Assembly: GCF_964340395.1 (NCBI RefSeq)
Contig: NC_135569.1
Span: 277,501 to 341,500, forward strand
Direction: 5' to 3'
Length of the DNA stretch: 64,000 nt
From: Glandiceps talaboti
Lineage: Eukaryota > Hemichordata > Enteropneusta > Spengelidae
The position numbers were made by a program, and so were the translations under genes. Positions 1-18,183 of this stretch are shown in pieces (positions within the stretch are counted from its first letter, which is position 1; every line of letters starts with the position of its first letter). The notes below the pieces were generated by a model, which saw only the letters and a list, made by a program, of their open reading frames with translations, had not been told where the DNA came from and ran no database searches.

Positions 1-50
1 GCACTCATGCATGCTATGTATTCTGAACACTAAGCACTCATTACAAGTAT

Positions 51-415
51 ATACCCCAAGTATGCCCCACTAGATCTCAAGTGACATGGTGTTCTGTCAT
101 AAATACCCCAAGTATGCCACACTAGATCTCAAGTGACACAGGGTTCTGTCATAAATACCCCAAGTATGCCCCACTAGATCTCAAGTGACATGGGGTTCTG
201 TCATAAATACCCCAAGTATGCCCCACTAGATCTCAAGTGACATGGGGTTCTGTCATAAATACCCCAAGTATGCCACACTAGCTCTCATGGGACATTGGGA
301 TTCTGCCATAAATACCCCAAGTATGCCACACTAAATCTAAAGTGACATGGGGTTCTGTCATAAATACCCCAAGTATGCCACACTAGCTCTCATGGGACAT
401 TGGGATTCTGCCATA
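51..415. repeat. 52-bp minisatellite, 7 copies
   Basis: Seven tandem copies begin with ATACCCCAAGTATGCC at 51, 103, 155, 207, 259, 312 and 364. The sixth and seventh copies share a variant block (CTCATGGGACATTGGGATT), so the array has grown by local copying. It lies in the mTOR intron just before the first exon seen here. Confidence 0.95.
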
Positions 416-557
416 AACATAAATTATTATGACACCAATAACACAAAAATGAAAATCAATAAAAATGATATTTTTTTGTTCCTAGTCAAATCAAATACCG
501 GTATTACTATTAGGCCAGTTTTACAAATTTGTGTACTATCCTTGATAGGTAAGTGAG

Positions 558-8143
<7,586 letters not shown>

Positions 8144-8850
8144 GGAGTGATTTGGCTGTACTGTTGATATCACCATGGTTGTGTACAACCAATCAGATTT
8201 ACCATATGTACTATTATATCACTTGAGAGATTACACTGCAAGTCAATGCATGACTAGTCAGAGATAAGCCCAGAGACTTGGCGTTTACAAGTATACTGTA
8301 GTTTCCATTACCACAACTAAACCAGACTTGATTCACCTGTGCATACCATGGTAGTTGAATGTTTATTTATTTTAACTGAATACAATCAAAAGCTTTTCAT
8401 AAAATTCAAGCCTGGCATGCAATTTCCATTTCACCAAATGTTGCATGTTGATAGCCAAAGTTAGCATCAGTACAGTAATCCATCACAAATTGACAGACTC
8501 TTGTAATTGGATATTTCCTTCAAACACTTACCAGTAATATTCAATTATATTGTTGGGATGTAATAACATCTTTAATGTTTAAGGGGCATTTAGAATTAGG
8601 ACAGCATTCAGTGGTAGTTCCAAAATCAGAGCAGATTTCAGTGCTTACTGGATCTTGAACTGTAGATGTTTTGGCAAACACATTTTTCTATCGAAACTGA
8701 AAACCAAGTCTCTGGGCTAGGTATGTACATGTACTCAACAATATGATTGCTTTTCTGATTCAAAACTTTCATATTAATGTGTTTTGAAAACATTTTTGAT
8801 CAGTTTCTTTTCTGACAATTTAATAAAATTATTTTAAAAAAACTATCCAA
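8144..8850 (+). other. MTOR: mTOR 3' UTR with polyadenylation signal
   Basis: Non-coding sequence after the mTOR stop. The first clear AATAAA is at 8822-8827, so the transcript probably ends shortly after it, just before the 48-bp satellite. The UTR end is inferred from the signal only. Confidence 0.6.
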
Positions 8851-8896
8851 TACAAGTTTGCCAGAAATGAATCTAATTATACAGTAGTAGAAGAGA

Positions 8897-9328
8897 ACCA
8901 ATGAAATCACCTCCACGGTGAGACATCACTGGATTGTTGTTAGAACCAATGAAATCACCTCCATGGTGAGACGTCACTGGATTGCTGTTAGAACCAATGA
9001 AATCATCTCCATGGTGAGACGTCACTGGATTGTTGTTAGAACCAATGAAATCATCTCCATGGTGAGACGTCACTGGATTGCTATTAGAACCAATGAAATC
9101 GCCCCCATGGTGAGACATCACTGGATTGCTGTTAGAACCAATGAAATCACCTCCATGGTGAGACATCACTGGATTGCTATTAGAACCAATGAAATCATCT
9201 CCATGGTGAGACATCACTGGATTGCTATTAGAACCAATGAAATCATCTCCATGGTGAGACGTCACTGGATTGCTATTAGAACCAATGAAATCGCCCCCAT
9301 GGTGAGACATCACTGGATTGCTGTTAGA
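8897..9328. repeat. 48-bp minisatellite, 9 copies
   Basis: Nine copies of a unit starting ACCAATGAAATC and containing CCATGGTGAGAC sit directly downstream of mTOR. The unit is 16 codons long and lacks stops in more than one frame, so both strands show long artificial reading frames with repeated HHWIAVRTNEI or DFIGSNSNPV motifs. Confidence 0.96.
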
Positions 9329-10761
9329 ATTTTAAGAAAATGGGAAGGGGTGTATGTAAAAGTATCACACAATCAGAAATATATACTGAGTATTGGGGTT
9401 ATCAGTAATTGACCTTTCATGACCTTTGACCCTTCTGGGTCATGAAATTAGACATTTCAGGTTGGTGATATGAAGGTTACTGAGTTGTAAACACACTGTA
9501 TGTAATTACCAAGAATAAAAATACCAAAAGTTAAAGGTCAACTTTCAATGATTCTGTCAATTCTTTCAGTCCTTTCCACAGCAGATATGAAGACAAAACA
9601 AATAAAAATTGGTCAGTTCCCCTGACTGGATCACACTGTGTGTACATGACTTTTATTGTGTGTTGTATGATATGCAAATCACAGTTCAGCATAGTGAGTC
9701 CTTGTGACAAGCTACTGAATAAAACAAACCTTGTATTTACTATGGCTGAACATAGAAAATTGTTTGGGATAAAAACATATCAGTTTCCAAGAGTGATATT
9801 TCCCGCAATGTTTTTTCTGAGTAAACTTGCAAACTGTGTAGGAGCTACAACTAAACCAAGTTGATGTAGTAACAAGAATTCACTGATCACCGCAGTGAGT
9901 AACTTTCTGATCATGTATTCTTTGCATTTCAAATTACTTTGATATGTACAAGTAATTGAAGTGTTAATATTGATTGCATATGATAATACGATGCATATTC
10001 AGTTAATAAATAATACTTATTGAGATCTCTTTTTTCATGATGATTCTTTATTTGAATATTAAAAAGAAAAGAAAAGCTGTGTTCTGTATGAGATGATAAC
10101 CTGGCTGAGTGATTGCAAAACAGTCAACAGAAGGCATATTAGTAACTGGGATTTTTTTTAATCTGATGGGGACATTTTCCTTTAGAAAAAGCTTTAATAA
10201 AATAAATTATAAACTCATAACATTTAGAGATTATGACACTAAAAAATCTGAGTCTCTCATTAATATTTTTACTGACACCAAATTTAATTCTCATACACCA
10301 TATATATATATATATATAGGAAGTCAGTGGTAAGATTTGTCCATAGTACAGTGCTCGATACGTCTGCACGTATAACTCGGTCAGTATCAATCTGCTAAGA
10401 CAGTGCTCTATACCGCAGTGGCAGAGCGTAATAGTTTATAGCAAAACTATATATACATACATACATACATACATACATATATGTATATATATATTTTACC
10501 GTAGTCTGGCCAGAGCTGTCCTTGGTTAACCTCAGGCTGATCAGACTGTACAATAACCTTTAAGTTGATTTACAGGTTGGCTAAAGTCACATGTCAAGAA
10601 AAGCATTTATATCTACTCATAAATCAGGATTGGCTTGACATAAACAAGACATCAATCAAATTCACCATTTGCATTAATGTCAATAAATATAAGTGCCTGT
10701 CTAAACCTACCGATAACATATCTTACTTGACCTCCATTTCAAGAATTAATTGTTGCTATGG
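9329..10761. other. Intergenic stretch between mTOR and the sulfotransferase cluster
   Basis: No recognisable gene. A (TA)n run lies near 10300-10318 and a CATA-type microsatellite near 10449-10495. Between them is a low-copy-looking segment with no reading frame of interest. Short frames here overlap simple repeats. Confidence 0.6.
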
Positions 10762-11679
10762 TTACAATATCTCTATCTCTCTGAATTCAATTCCGTTCTC
10801 TTTTAATGTGTCATTGACTTCTCTATCGAAGTATTCATTTTGTGCGACGGTAAAGTAACTTTTCCAATCTCCAATGATCCCCTTTCTCATGAAATTCTTC
10901 ACTTCTTGTGACTGTGCGACCTTTGTTCCCGCAGACTTCATCGAATCGAACGAAGTCGTTTCAACCACCTGTTGTATTTTCTCCTCCTTCAGCGGTCGTC
11001 CTAGAAATTCTGCGATTTTTCTGATGGCAGCTGCGATGTCTGCTTTCATTTCTTCATAAGTGACATGTAAAACGTTGTCATCTTCACCAAGTTTACGCCA
11101 AGCAATAAGATGTTTGTGATAAGGGCCGGCGTAAACTTTCCCCTCCACAAACTGCGGTACCGTTTCGTCCCAGTTAGCAGCTGCCCATGTACCCTTTACA
11201 AACTCCTGGCCAAAATAATACCAGGAGACGCACAAATCTTTAGGGTTTCGTGCAATGTAGATAACTTTCACCTTCCTTTCTTTGAAACCCGTCTGTGGAC
11301 GCATAACTTCATATGGAAAATGCGACCGAAATAACCTTGGTGAGGGCATCGCGTCGATCTGCTCTGCCAGAGCTTTTCTCCAAGCTGGTCGAATACTTTC
11401 GATGTCTGGTCGTACAACAGTCCATTCTAGGCACGAAGCATCGCATACACCGTCCAGTTTACACACCCCCCAGTCGTCGTACATATTCATGACAACATGC
11501 GATAGCCAGGTAGTACCAGACTTCATGAAACCATTCACGATGACGTCGCCTTCTTTGTAAGTTAACACTTCTTCAGATGCAAACTTTTCAACCTTCTCTT
11601 TAACGAAGTCGTTCGGACAGTAATATCCCCTGACCCAGTAATTATCTGGTGTAACAGTTTGTTTATTCGCAGCTGCCAT
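10762..11679 (-). CDS. Cytosolic sulfotransferase (SULT family), intronless, 305 aa
   Basis: Transfers sulfonate from PAPS to a small hydroxyl or amine acceptor in the cytosol; the substrate cannot be read from sequence. ATG at 11679 gives MAAANKQTVTPDNYW. The 5'-phosphosulfate loop is GFMKSGTTW (residues 50-58) with catalytic K53; Met replaces the usual Pro. Catalytic base H120 lies in RSHFP. The 3'-phosphate site ARNPKDLCVSW has R144 and S152. RKGIIGDWK (265-273) and the dimerisation motif KSYFTVAQNE (273-282) follow. Length is typical for the family. It is transcribed away from the second sulfotransferase about 1.3 kb away. It is clearly more distant from the other two genes than they are from each other. 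All landmarks are intact, so it should be active. Confidence 0.95.
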   Translation of the reverse strand: MAAANKQTVTPDNYWVRGYYCPNDFVKEKVEKFASEEVLTYKEGDVIVNGFMKSGTTWLSHVVMNMYDDWGVCKLDGVCDASCLEWTVVRPDIESIRPAWRKALAEQIDAMPSPRLFRSHFPYEVMRPQTGFKERKVKVIYIARNPKDLCVSWYYFGQEFVKGTWAAANWDETVPQFVEGKVYAGPYHKHLIAWRKLGEDDNVLHVTYEEMKADIAAAIRKIAEFLGRPLKEEKIQQVVETTSFDSMKSAGTKVAQSQEVKNFMRKGIIGDWKSYFTVAQNEYFDREVNDTLKENGIEFREIEIL

Positions 11680-12958
11680 ATTTTGGGGTTACAGTGCACC
11701 GTGAACTGTACTACTGCCAACTGAACGATTCGTATGACCTCTGCTTCTAATAAACTCGTCACAATATTAGAGTGACACATTTACACAAATTGACCTTGTA
11801 TTGTACTGTCAGCCAAGTATTATTGAGGTGTTGATATAGGTTCGATGGTGGGAGGGGGAGCGAATGTAAACGGCGGCGGTGCGGTGCATGCTATCCTGGG
11901 ACCATGGAAGTATAACCCACCAACACAGACAATAACTTGTCTGTGGGGTAAACGATAGTCAACCCTATCCCTGAATACATATGTATCACCATGGATAGAT
12001 CCATGGTATCACACAGTCCATTGACCCGTGGACTCGGAGAGGTCAGCATGGGATCTAACCCCTGCCTGCAGTCCTAGACTTGGGCACCCCAGAAAACGAA
12101 ATGTTGTCATATATGTAATGAGCATTGATTTATAGCAAACGCGTGATATACTGTATACAGTACAAGCTCAGATGTAGACAATAGTGTATATAGTGGACTG
12201 AGGTCCAAGCCAATACATAGAAAATTGGGTCATTTTCGTCAACAGTCATCGACGGCCAAGGTCACATTCCGGGGGGTCACATATCGACACGACGTTGGAT
12301 CCGATTTGCATCAATGGATCCAAGAAAGATGGACTTTTAATAGTTTTCATATTTTTCCTGAATTTTATGCTTCATTTTCTTATTTTCTTTATCATACGTA
12401 TCAAGTAAAGTTTTAAAATTTACCATAATAAATTATGGCTACATGCAATGTACCGTCTATTATGAAATTTGCATTGATAGTATTGTCAGGTTATCATATG
12501 TGTAAATCCTGGGAACACAAAGGTTCAAATAACCAAAATATATATTCACTAAAAATTGGTCCTATAATACTTAGAAAAAATACTGTGTCTGTTAATTAGT
12601 GGTTAATCTGTAGCTCAGACAACTATAGAGAAGTCGCCGATCGGGCTAAAAAATGTAAACATGTACCAAGAAGGTCAATTCAGGCAAAATAACGAAGGTA
12701 AAATAGCAATGAACGATTAGCCGACATCTACATCGACACCCAAATTTCATACGTCGTGTCGTTACGCCCTCATCGGTATTCTGAGAAAGGACTTGTTCGA
12801 CGTTCGCAGAGTTGACCTTTTTTTCCTCGGAGTGTCTCGTGACCGGCGCCTGTCTGTCAGCAGACTCGGCCTTATTTTCCTGGTTTGTCGTTTCCGCGAT
12901 CCGGATCTTGAGATTGACTGTGGACTGGTCATACAGATTCGCAAAATTCGAACAGATA
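11680..12958. promoter_or_regulatory. Divergent intergenic region of two sulfotransferase genes
   Basis: Holds the 5' regions of both divergent genes. No TATA box is convincing. A perfect palindrome ACCATGGATAGATCCATGGT lies at 11989-12008. Bases about 12844-12872 resemble, on the other strand, a segment near 35441-35470. The reading frame entering the right-hand gene is open from 12812, but homology starts only at 12959. Confidence 0.45.
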
Positions 12959-13867
12959 ATGGCAGCTAGTAATCAGAATGTCGAAGGGGATACATGCGAT
13001 TTCTTCTATCACAAAGGCTATTGCTATACCAGTGATTTGGACCGAAATGCCGTCGAAAGCATGAAGGACTTTCCATACAAAGACGGCGATGTTCTTGTCG
13101 CTGGGTTCCAAAAATCAGGCAATCACTGGTTGGTGCAAATCTTAATTAAAATGTACGAAGATTGGGGTTTGTGTACCCATGATGATCAACGCGACGCTAG
13201 TGGTTTGGACTGGCTGATGTTCGCCCCACAACTACAAACTGTTCGACAAGGATGGAAAACGGCTTTTGAAGAGCAGATGGATAGCATGCCTTCGCCAAGG
13301 TTACTTCGTGCACACTTCCCACTAGAAGTTCTAAGCCCAGAAAAACATCTCCGAGAAAAGAGGCTGAAAGTTATCTGTATTTCACGCAATCCTAAAGACG
13401 TCTGCGTTTCATGGTATCACTACATGAAGGTATTCGCGGCTGGTAGGTGGGCTCAGAGCTTTGATAAAGTACTAACCAACTTTGTGGAGGGACAAACAAT
13501 AAATGGTCCATGGTTAAATCACGTGTCATCATGGCATACACTTGACTGCAGTGATAATGTACTGCATGTGAAATATGAAGACATGAGACAAAATCCCAAA
13601 CTAGTCATTCGAAGAATATCCGAGTTTCTAAATCGACCACTAACGGATGAAAAATTAGAAGCAGTTGCTGAATCTACAACTTTCGAGACAATGAAATCAG
13701 CTGGGTCTGATCGTAAGATCCCAATGACTCGTGAAGTAAAGAACTTCCTAAGGAAAGGAATGATAGGAGATTGGAAAACTCATTTTACTGTGGCACAAAA
13801 CGAATATTTCGATCGAGAAATTACACAGAAGTTGACGGAAAGGGGGATAAACTTTATATACGAATAG
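12959..13867 (+). CDS. Cytosolic sulfotransferase (SULT family) with divergent PAPS loop, intronless, 302 aa
   Basis: PAPS-dependent sulfotransferase of unknown substrate. The start at 12959 (MAASNQNVEG) is chosen because it aligns with the start of the tandem paralogue at 15086; the frame is open upstream to 12812 without homology. The phosphosulfate loop reads FQKSGNHW (50-57): catalytic K52 remains, but the usual Pro is Gln and the Thr of KSGT is Asn, two unusual changes at the PAPS site. H119 in RAHFP, the 3'-phosphate site SRNPKDVCVSW (142-152), RKGMIGDWK (265-273) and KTHFTVAQNE (273-282) are intact. A likely poly(A) signal is AATAAA at 14616. Its closest relative is the gene at 15086, suggesting a tandem duplication. 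It may have altered cofactor binding or activity. Confidence 0.93.
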   Translation: MAASNQNVEGDTCDFFYHKGYCYTSDLDRNAVESMKDFPYKDGDVLVAGFQKSGNHWLVQILIKMYEDWGLCTHDDQRDASGLDWLMFAPQLQTVRQGWKTAFEEQMDSMPSPRLLRAHFPLEVLSPEKHLREKRLKVICISRNPKDVCVSWYHYMKVFAAGRWAQSFDKVLTNFVEGQTINGPWLNHVSSWHTLDCSDNVLHVKYEDMRQNPKLVIRRISEFLNRPLTDEKLEAVAESTTFETMKSAGSDRKIPMTREVKNFLRKGMIGDWKTHFTVAQNEYFDREITQKLTERGINFIYE

Positions 13868-15085
13868 AGGGTTGACTTTCCCCATTGTTAGGGGGATAGG
13901 GGTGTTTTTTCATTGTAGATGCACAAGTCCGGGGAGCATACTTAGGTAAATTGATGGGAAACTATTGTAACAAGATTTTTTTCAGATCATATTAGAAATG
14001 GGGCGAATTCTTAAAAATATGTGAGTTCAAGATCTTTTATCAAAGGTGCATACAGAGTACCTGACTGTTGTATGAGCTACTGACAACCATGTAATGTATT
14101 ATAATGGTTTGAAGTAATAGTCAATGAATGAGAGAATGGCTAGCTATCGTGCAGATAATGCACAACATTAACACCAGGTAGATGCAATATCTACACTGTA
14201 GCCCAACTCTAGTTCATGAAAACTTGTTATTAAAGACAAAATTATTGACTCGCTGTCATTAAAAGCAGCTGAATAACACCATCAAAGTGAAAGTGTTGGG
14301 AAGATTATGATTTTGAATGTACAGCAAACACACGTGTGTAGTCATAAATTGGCCAATCAGGTTTGAGGGTGTACACAAATTAGCAACTTATTTTGAGCAA
14401 CAGGCCGGTGATTGGCCAATTCATTTAAACCACAAGCCTGAGGCACTTGAGGAACACGTCCTTCCATCAATTTTGTTACTGAGTTTCATGTGGCTGGTTG
14501 GCCATACTGTACGTTCACTTGTCTTTCTACAAGTATTGTTGAAGGACATTTCACTGTTTGTAGAGATAGTAATCTAGATTGTCTTCATGATTTTGGGTAC
14601 AGTGAAGTAAAAGTAAATAAAATTGATTTTTTCCTATCTGTTTTTGTTACGAAGATATATAAATAATAAAAAATAGTGTCCAAATAAACCATGTATGTCT
14701 CATTTAAATCCGTCTTTCGAACAAAAGACGCAATCAGAAATCTGAGACACGTCATAGTATAGTAAAGCTGCAGGGTCTATTAAAACCAACAAAAGAACAA
14801 GTTAAAATTTATTTAGCGAAATACACACCAGATTTTCAAATCATCACTTTATTACATGACACCTTGTGGAAAGAGCAAAAAAAAGTAAACAAAAAACAAG
14901 AACGAAGCGCATTCTACATAAATTAGAATCAATTCCATGAACCCTGTGGTTTATCAACTATTGTACAATCAATATTGATGTAATTCGTAACTTAGAAACA
15001 GTGACATCAGGGTTACAAGTCAAACTAGGGGTGTCGACTGTCGTCTGGTACGAAACAGTTCAAAGGGTCACGGTAAATAAAAAAA
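13868..15085. other. Spacer between tandem sulfotransferase genes
   Basis: Contains the presumed 3' UTR of the left gene (AATAAA at 14616-14621) and the upstream region of the right one. Two ATTGGCCAAT-like CCAAT palindromes occur at about 14349 and 14411. The 86-codon open frame at 14317 resembles nothing I know. Confidence 0.5.
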
Positions 15086-15991
15086 ATGGCAAGACCTAAT
15101 CAGAAAATCGAGAAGAATACCAGTGATTTCTTCTACCACGAGGGCTATTATTACCCCAGAGACTTTGACAGGGGTCACATTGAAACTATCAGTAACTTCC
15201 CGTTCAAGGAGGGAGATGTCCTTGTTGCTAGTTTCCCGAAGTCTGGTACGAACTGGATGGTGCAAATCTTGATGAAAATGTACGATGACTGGGGACTATG
15301 TACGGTAGGTGATCAACACGATGGTGGCTCCCCCGATTGGATTTTGTTAAATCCATATTTTAAATCTATTCGCCAAGATTGGAAGAAGGCTTTCGTTAAA
15401 CAGATGGACACCATGGTAGCACCAAGATTACTCTTCTCACACTTACCACCAGACGTTCTACACACTAAAACGCAACTTATAGAAAAGAGACCGATAATTA
15501 TATGTATGTCACGGAATCCTAAAGATGTCTGCGTATCTTGGCATGAATTCGCCCAAGATTTTAGCAATGGTTGCATGGCAGCCTCAGACATGGAGGAAAC
15601 AATAACCAACTTCGTGAAGGGATGTATTATGCATGGTCCATGGTTAGATTACGTGACATCATGGCACAAACTTGGCCGAAATGATGGCGTACTTCATGTC
15701 AAATATGAAGACATGAAACGACACCCAAATTCAGTGATAGGTGAAATTGCAGATTTTCTCAATCGACCACTGACAGAAGAAAAAATACAAGATGTTGCCG
15801 AATCTTCCACCTTCGAGGCGATGAAGTCGAATGAAAACATAATTCCTATGGCACGGGATGTGAAGAACTTTTTGAGGAAAGGAAGAATAGGAGATTGGAA
15901 AAATTACTTTACTGTAACACAAAACGAATATTTTGACAAAGAAATTATAGAGAAGTTAGCGGAGAGGGGCATAGACTTTATATACGAATAG
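15086..15991 (+). CDS. Cytosolic sulfotransferase (SULT family), intronless, 301 aa
   Basis: PAPS-dependent cytosolic sulfotransferase of unknown acceptor. The ATG at 15086 has a good context (AAAATGG) and is followed by MARPNQKIEKNTSDFFYH. The phosphosulfate loop is canonical, SFPKSGTNW (49-57), with K52. Catalytic H119 is in FSHLP. The 3'-phosphate site is SRNPKDVCVSW (142-152); RKGRIGDWK (264-272) and the dimer motif KNYFTVTQNE (272-281) follow. The ending GIDFIYE matches GINFIYE of the gene at 12959, and the two align along their whole length in the same orientation: a tandem pair. An AATAAA at 16430 could end its transcript, beyond the broken fragment at 16203. Confidence 0.95.
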   Translation: MARPNQKIEKNTSDFFYHEGYYYPRDFDRGHIETISNFPFKEGDVLVASFPKSGTNWMVQILMKMYDDWGLCTVGDQHDGGSPDWILLNPYFKSIRQDWKKAFVKQMDTMVAPRLLFSHLPPDVLHTKTQLIEKRPIIICMSRNPKDVCVSWHEFAQDFSNGCMAASDMEETITNFVKGCIMHGPWLDYVTSWHKLGRNDGVLHVKYEDMKRHPNSVIGEIADFLNRPLTEEKIQDVAESSTFEAMKSNENIIPMARDVKNFLRKGRIGDWKNYFTVTQNEYFDKEIIEKLAERGIDFIYE

Positions 15992-16202
15992 ACATTAATT
16001 AGTCTAACTCGGACTAACTCAACAATTCATACACTTCATAGCGGGTTATCATTGTCCTACACACATTAGTGATATGGAAATATATCTAAATGAGCACTTC
16101 CAAATATGGTTTATCAAGTAGACTGTTCCTGAGTATATGAACGTCACGTGACCACGGGGTTGCGTGTCAAACCATAGACCCCACACACGATAAACCAGGC
16201 TG

Positions 16203-16360
16203 GTCCCATTGTTCAAGATGTAAAGACCTATTTGAAGAAAGGAATGATAGGCGATTGGAAAAATTGCTTTATAATACTGTGGCACAAGTGAATATTTTGA
16301 TCAAGAAATTGCAAAGAATTTGGCGGAGATGGGCATAGACTTTACCATATATACGAATAG
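16203..16360 (+). pseudogene. Sulfotransferase 3'-end fragment
   Basis: Reads VQDVKTYLKKGMIGDWKNC, then loses frame before remnants of the TVAQNEYFD region and ends with the bases for an IYE-like tail and TAG. It matches the last ~50 codons of the two upstream tandem genes and nothing upstream of that. It is a truncated, frame-disrupted tandem copy of a host gene, about 210 bases after the end of the gene at 15086. Confidence 0.85.
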
Positions 16361-16547
16361 AGATATTGACGTATTGTATCACAGTGGAGAGAAATAACTG
16401 TGATTCTATCATGGGAATAACTAACACAAAATAAAGACAATATAGTGTTCAAAATTAACCTGGCATACTTTTGCGACGAATGAAAGTCTATAGTTGAACT
16501 AAATAAGGGAGTCGTCATTATTTACGTCCTATGGGGTCAGAGGAATA

Positions 16548-16788
16548 GGGAACTTGCAATCCAAACTGAACATGCTCAGACGCAAAGGACTATGGGATTA
16601 TCTGTGGTTTATCGTTATACCTAATCTGGAGCTACTGATAAAATTAACCTCCCACAAAGATCAGGGTGACTATGAATTGATCATTCCTAGTTAAAATCAA
16701 TGTAACAATATTGTTTACAATGCTAATTGATTAGTATTATCTCATTTTCCATGATGCAACATTCAACATGGCGGGTTTGCAAGTTCCC
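16548..16788 (+). mobile_element. MITE copy 1, 241 bp, 12-bp inverted ends, TA target site
   Basis: Begins GGGAACTTGCAA and ends TTGCAAGTTCCC, flanked by TA on both sides (16546-16547, 16789-16790). A second copy at 54130-54380 shares the ends, the flanking TA and most of the interior (for example GGACTATGGGATTATCTGTG). No coding capacity. The TA duplication suggests a non-autonomous Tc1/mariner-type or similar element. Confidence 0.88.
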
Positions 16789-17059
16789 TATTGCTGTGAA
16801 AAAGCAAGTAAATTTGAGTAACCCCCTCCACTACACCCACACCACACTTGGAAAATATTTCCTTACCCCCACCCCCCACCCCCACCCCCACCTCACTTGG
16901 AAAATATTTTCTTATACAGGAATGTCATCATCATAAACCAGAGCCTCTTGTACGGCACTGTCCAAGACACACCATCTAGATATTTTGCAGTGTCATGGAA
17001 GACATATCAGGTCTGGTTTGTGAGAATGAAGAATTTTGTGTGAATCCCCTTCCCCTGTA

Positions 17060-17095
17060 CAAATACACACACACACACACACAGATATATATATA
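17060..17095. repeat. (CA)n/(TA)n microsatellite
   Basis: A run of CA followed by TA dinucleotides in gene-free DNA. Confidence 0.9.
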
Positions 17096-17240
17096 ATACC
17101 AATACAAGTTACAGTACAGAATGAAAGGCCATTGCTAGGAAATAGACACTTGCTTCAAGCTAACAATGATATAGTGCAAAATTCGAGGCCAGGGAAGTAG
17201 ATGTTTGGGTCAAGTTAACAATGATATACATGTAGTGCAA

Positions 17241-17241
<1 letters not shown>

Positions 17242-17272
<31 letters not shown>

Positions 17273-17605
17273 TAGTAATAATAAATAAAGCGCTTTACAA
17301 TTATTACCCCTAGCTCAGATCTATAGTGGCACAGTGGCCCTTTATACTTCCTCAACTCCTTGGGGAGCATACAATCCATTGCCGCCTTTATAAGCGCATA
17401 GGATTAAAGCATTCACATTGCAACCTCTATCCTACCAGGTCCCTAGTTATACAGCTGGGTTGACTGAGGCACAGTCATGGTTCAAATCTTGCCCAAGGAC
17501 TTTAGCCACTCAGAAACAAACAGCATAGACGGGGCTCGAACCTGCAACCTGCAGATTCCAAGCCAGCCACTCTAACCATTCACCCATCATGACTCCAATG
17601 CAAGG
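17242..17605 (-). mobile_element. tRNA-derived SINE, full length, (AAT)n tail
   Basis: Read on the minus strand: an A-box-like TGGTTAGAGTGGC, a B box GGTTCGAGCCCC, a long central core containing CCTTGGGCAAGATTTGAACC, and a 3' end GTAAAGCGCTTTATTTATTA running into the trinucleotide tail that lies at 17242-17290 on the plus strand. A diverged relative in opposite orientation lies at 45379-45700. The core resembles those of marine-animal SINEs, but I do not assign a named family. Confidence 0.85.
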
Positions 17606-17894
17606 CTGAATAGACTGCACTTATTACAAGTAATTCTTGTAATTTGTATCCAAAAACATATATATAAACTAAACACTCTTAAAAAAACAAAATAAATAAT
17701 ATTTATTTATCCTTGATAGTTCTTTAAGTATATGAACACTTAAGTCCAGAGAGGGCCATCTCCCATGGGTTCAGTCTTCCATTACACACTAGGTCAAACT
17801 TAGCCAATAATTCAACAATCCTTTGTTAATTAAAAAAAATCCACTTTATTTAAGATAATATGGTTAATTTACATATTACATAATTATACATTTT
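17606..17894. other. Gene-free sequence
   Basis: No gene or clear repeat seen between the SINE and the next duplication. Confidence 0.5.
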
Positions 17895-18080
17895 GTGCTC
17901 CATGTAGCCAATCAGAGAACAGTATGTAGCATGAAGCACTTATAAGGTTGGTTTTGATTGGTTGTTAAACAATAGCTTTTATTATTTTGTGCTCTGTGTA
18001 GCCAATCAGAGAAGTGTGTAGCATGAAGGACTTACAAGGTTAGTTTTGATTGGTTGTTAAACAATGGCCTTTATTGGATT
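17895..18080. repeat. ~97-bp tandem duplication
   Basis: Two diverged copies of a segment containing GTAGCCAATCAGAGAA, TGTAGCATGAAG and TTTTGATTGGTTGTTAAACA, starting about 17895 and 17992. Confidence 0.88.
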
Positions 18081-18183
18081 GACCTACCAGTATACATGTA
18101 TGAGAAAACTTAAGAGTGCATCAACTAACCCTTTTCTATTCCCTGCAGCTACCAAAGATATAACTTTGGGTAAATATAATACC

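Noticed and set aside
8873-9412. Two long opposite-strand reading frames (146 and 164 codons)
   Set aside because: Both are by-products of a 48-bp satellite whose unit is a multiple of three; no homology or start context.
12812-12958. 49-codon N-terminal extension of the second sulfotransferase
   Set aside because: Open frame only; family homology and the paralogue start both begin at 12959.
14317-14577. 86-codon frame after the second sulfotransferase
   Set aside because: No recognisable domain, contains CCAAT palindromes and lies in a probable 3' UTR.
17505-17605. Stand-alone tRNA gene
   Set aside because: A and B boxes are present, but the tRNA-like part is continuous with a SINE core and (AAT)n tail and does not form a full cloverleaf by eye.
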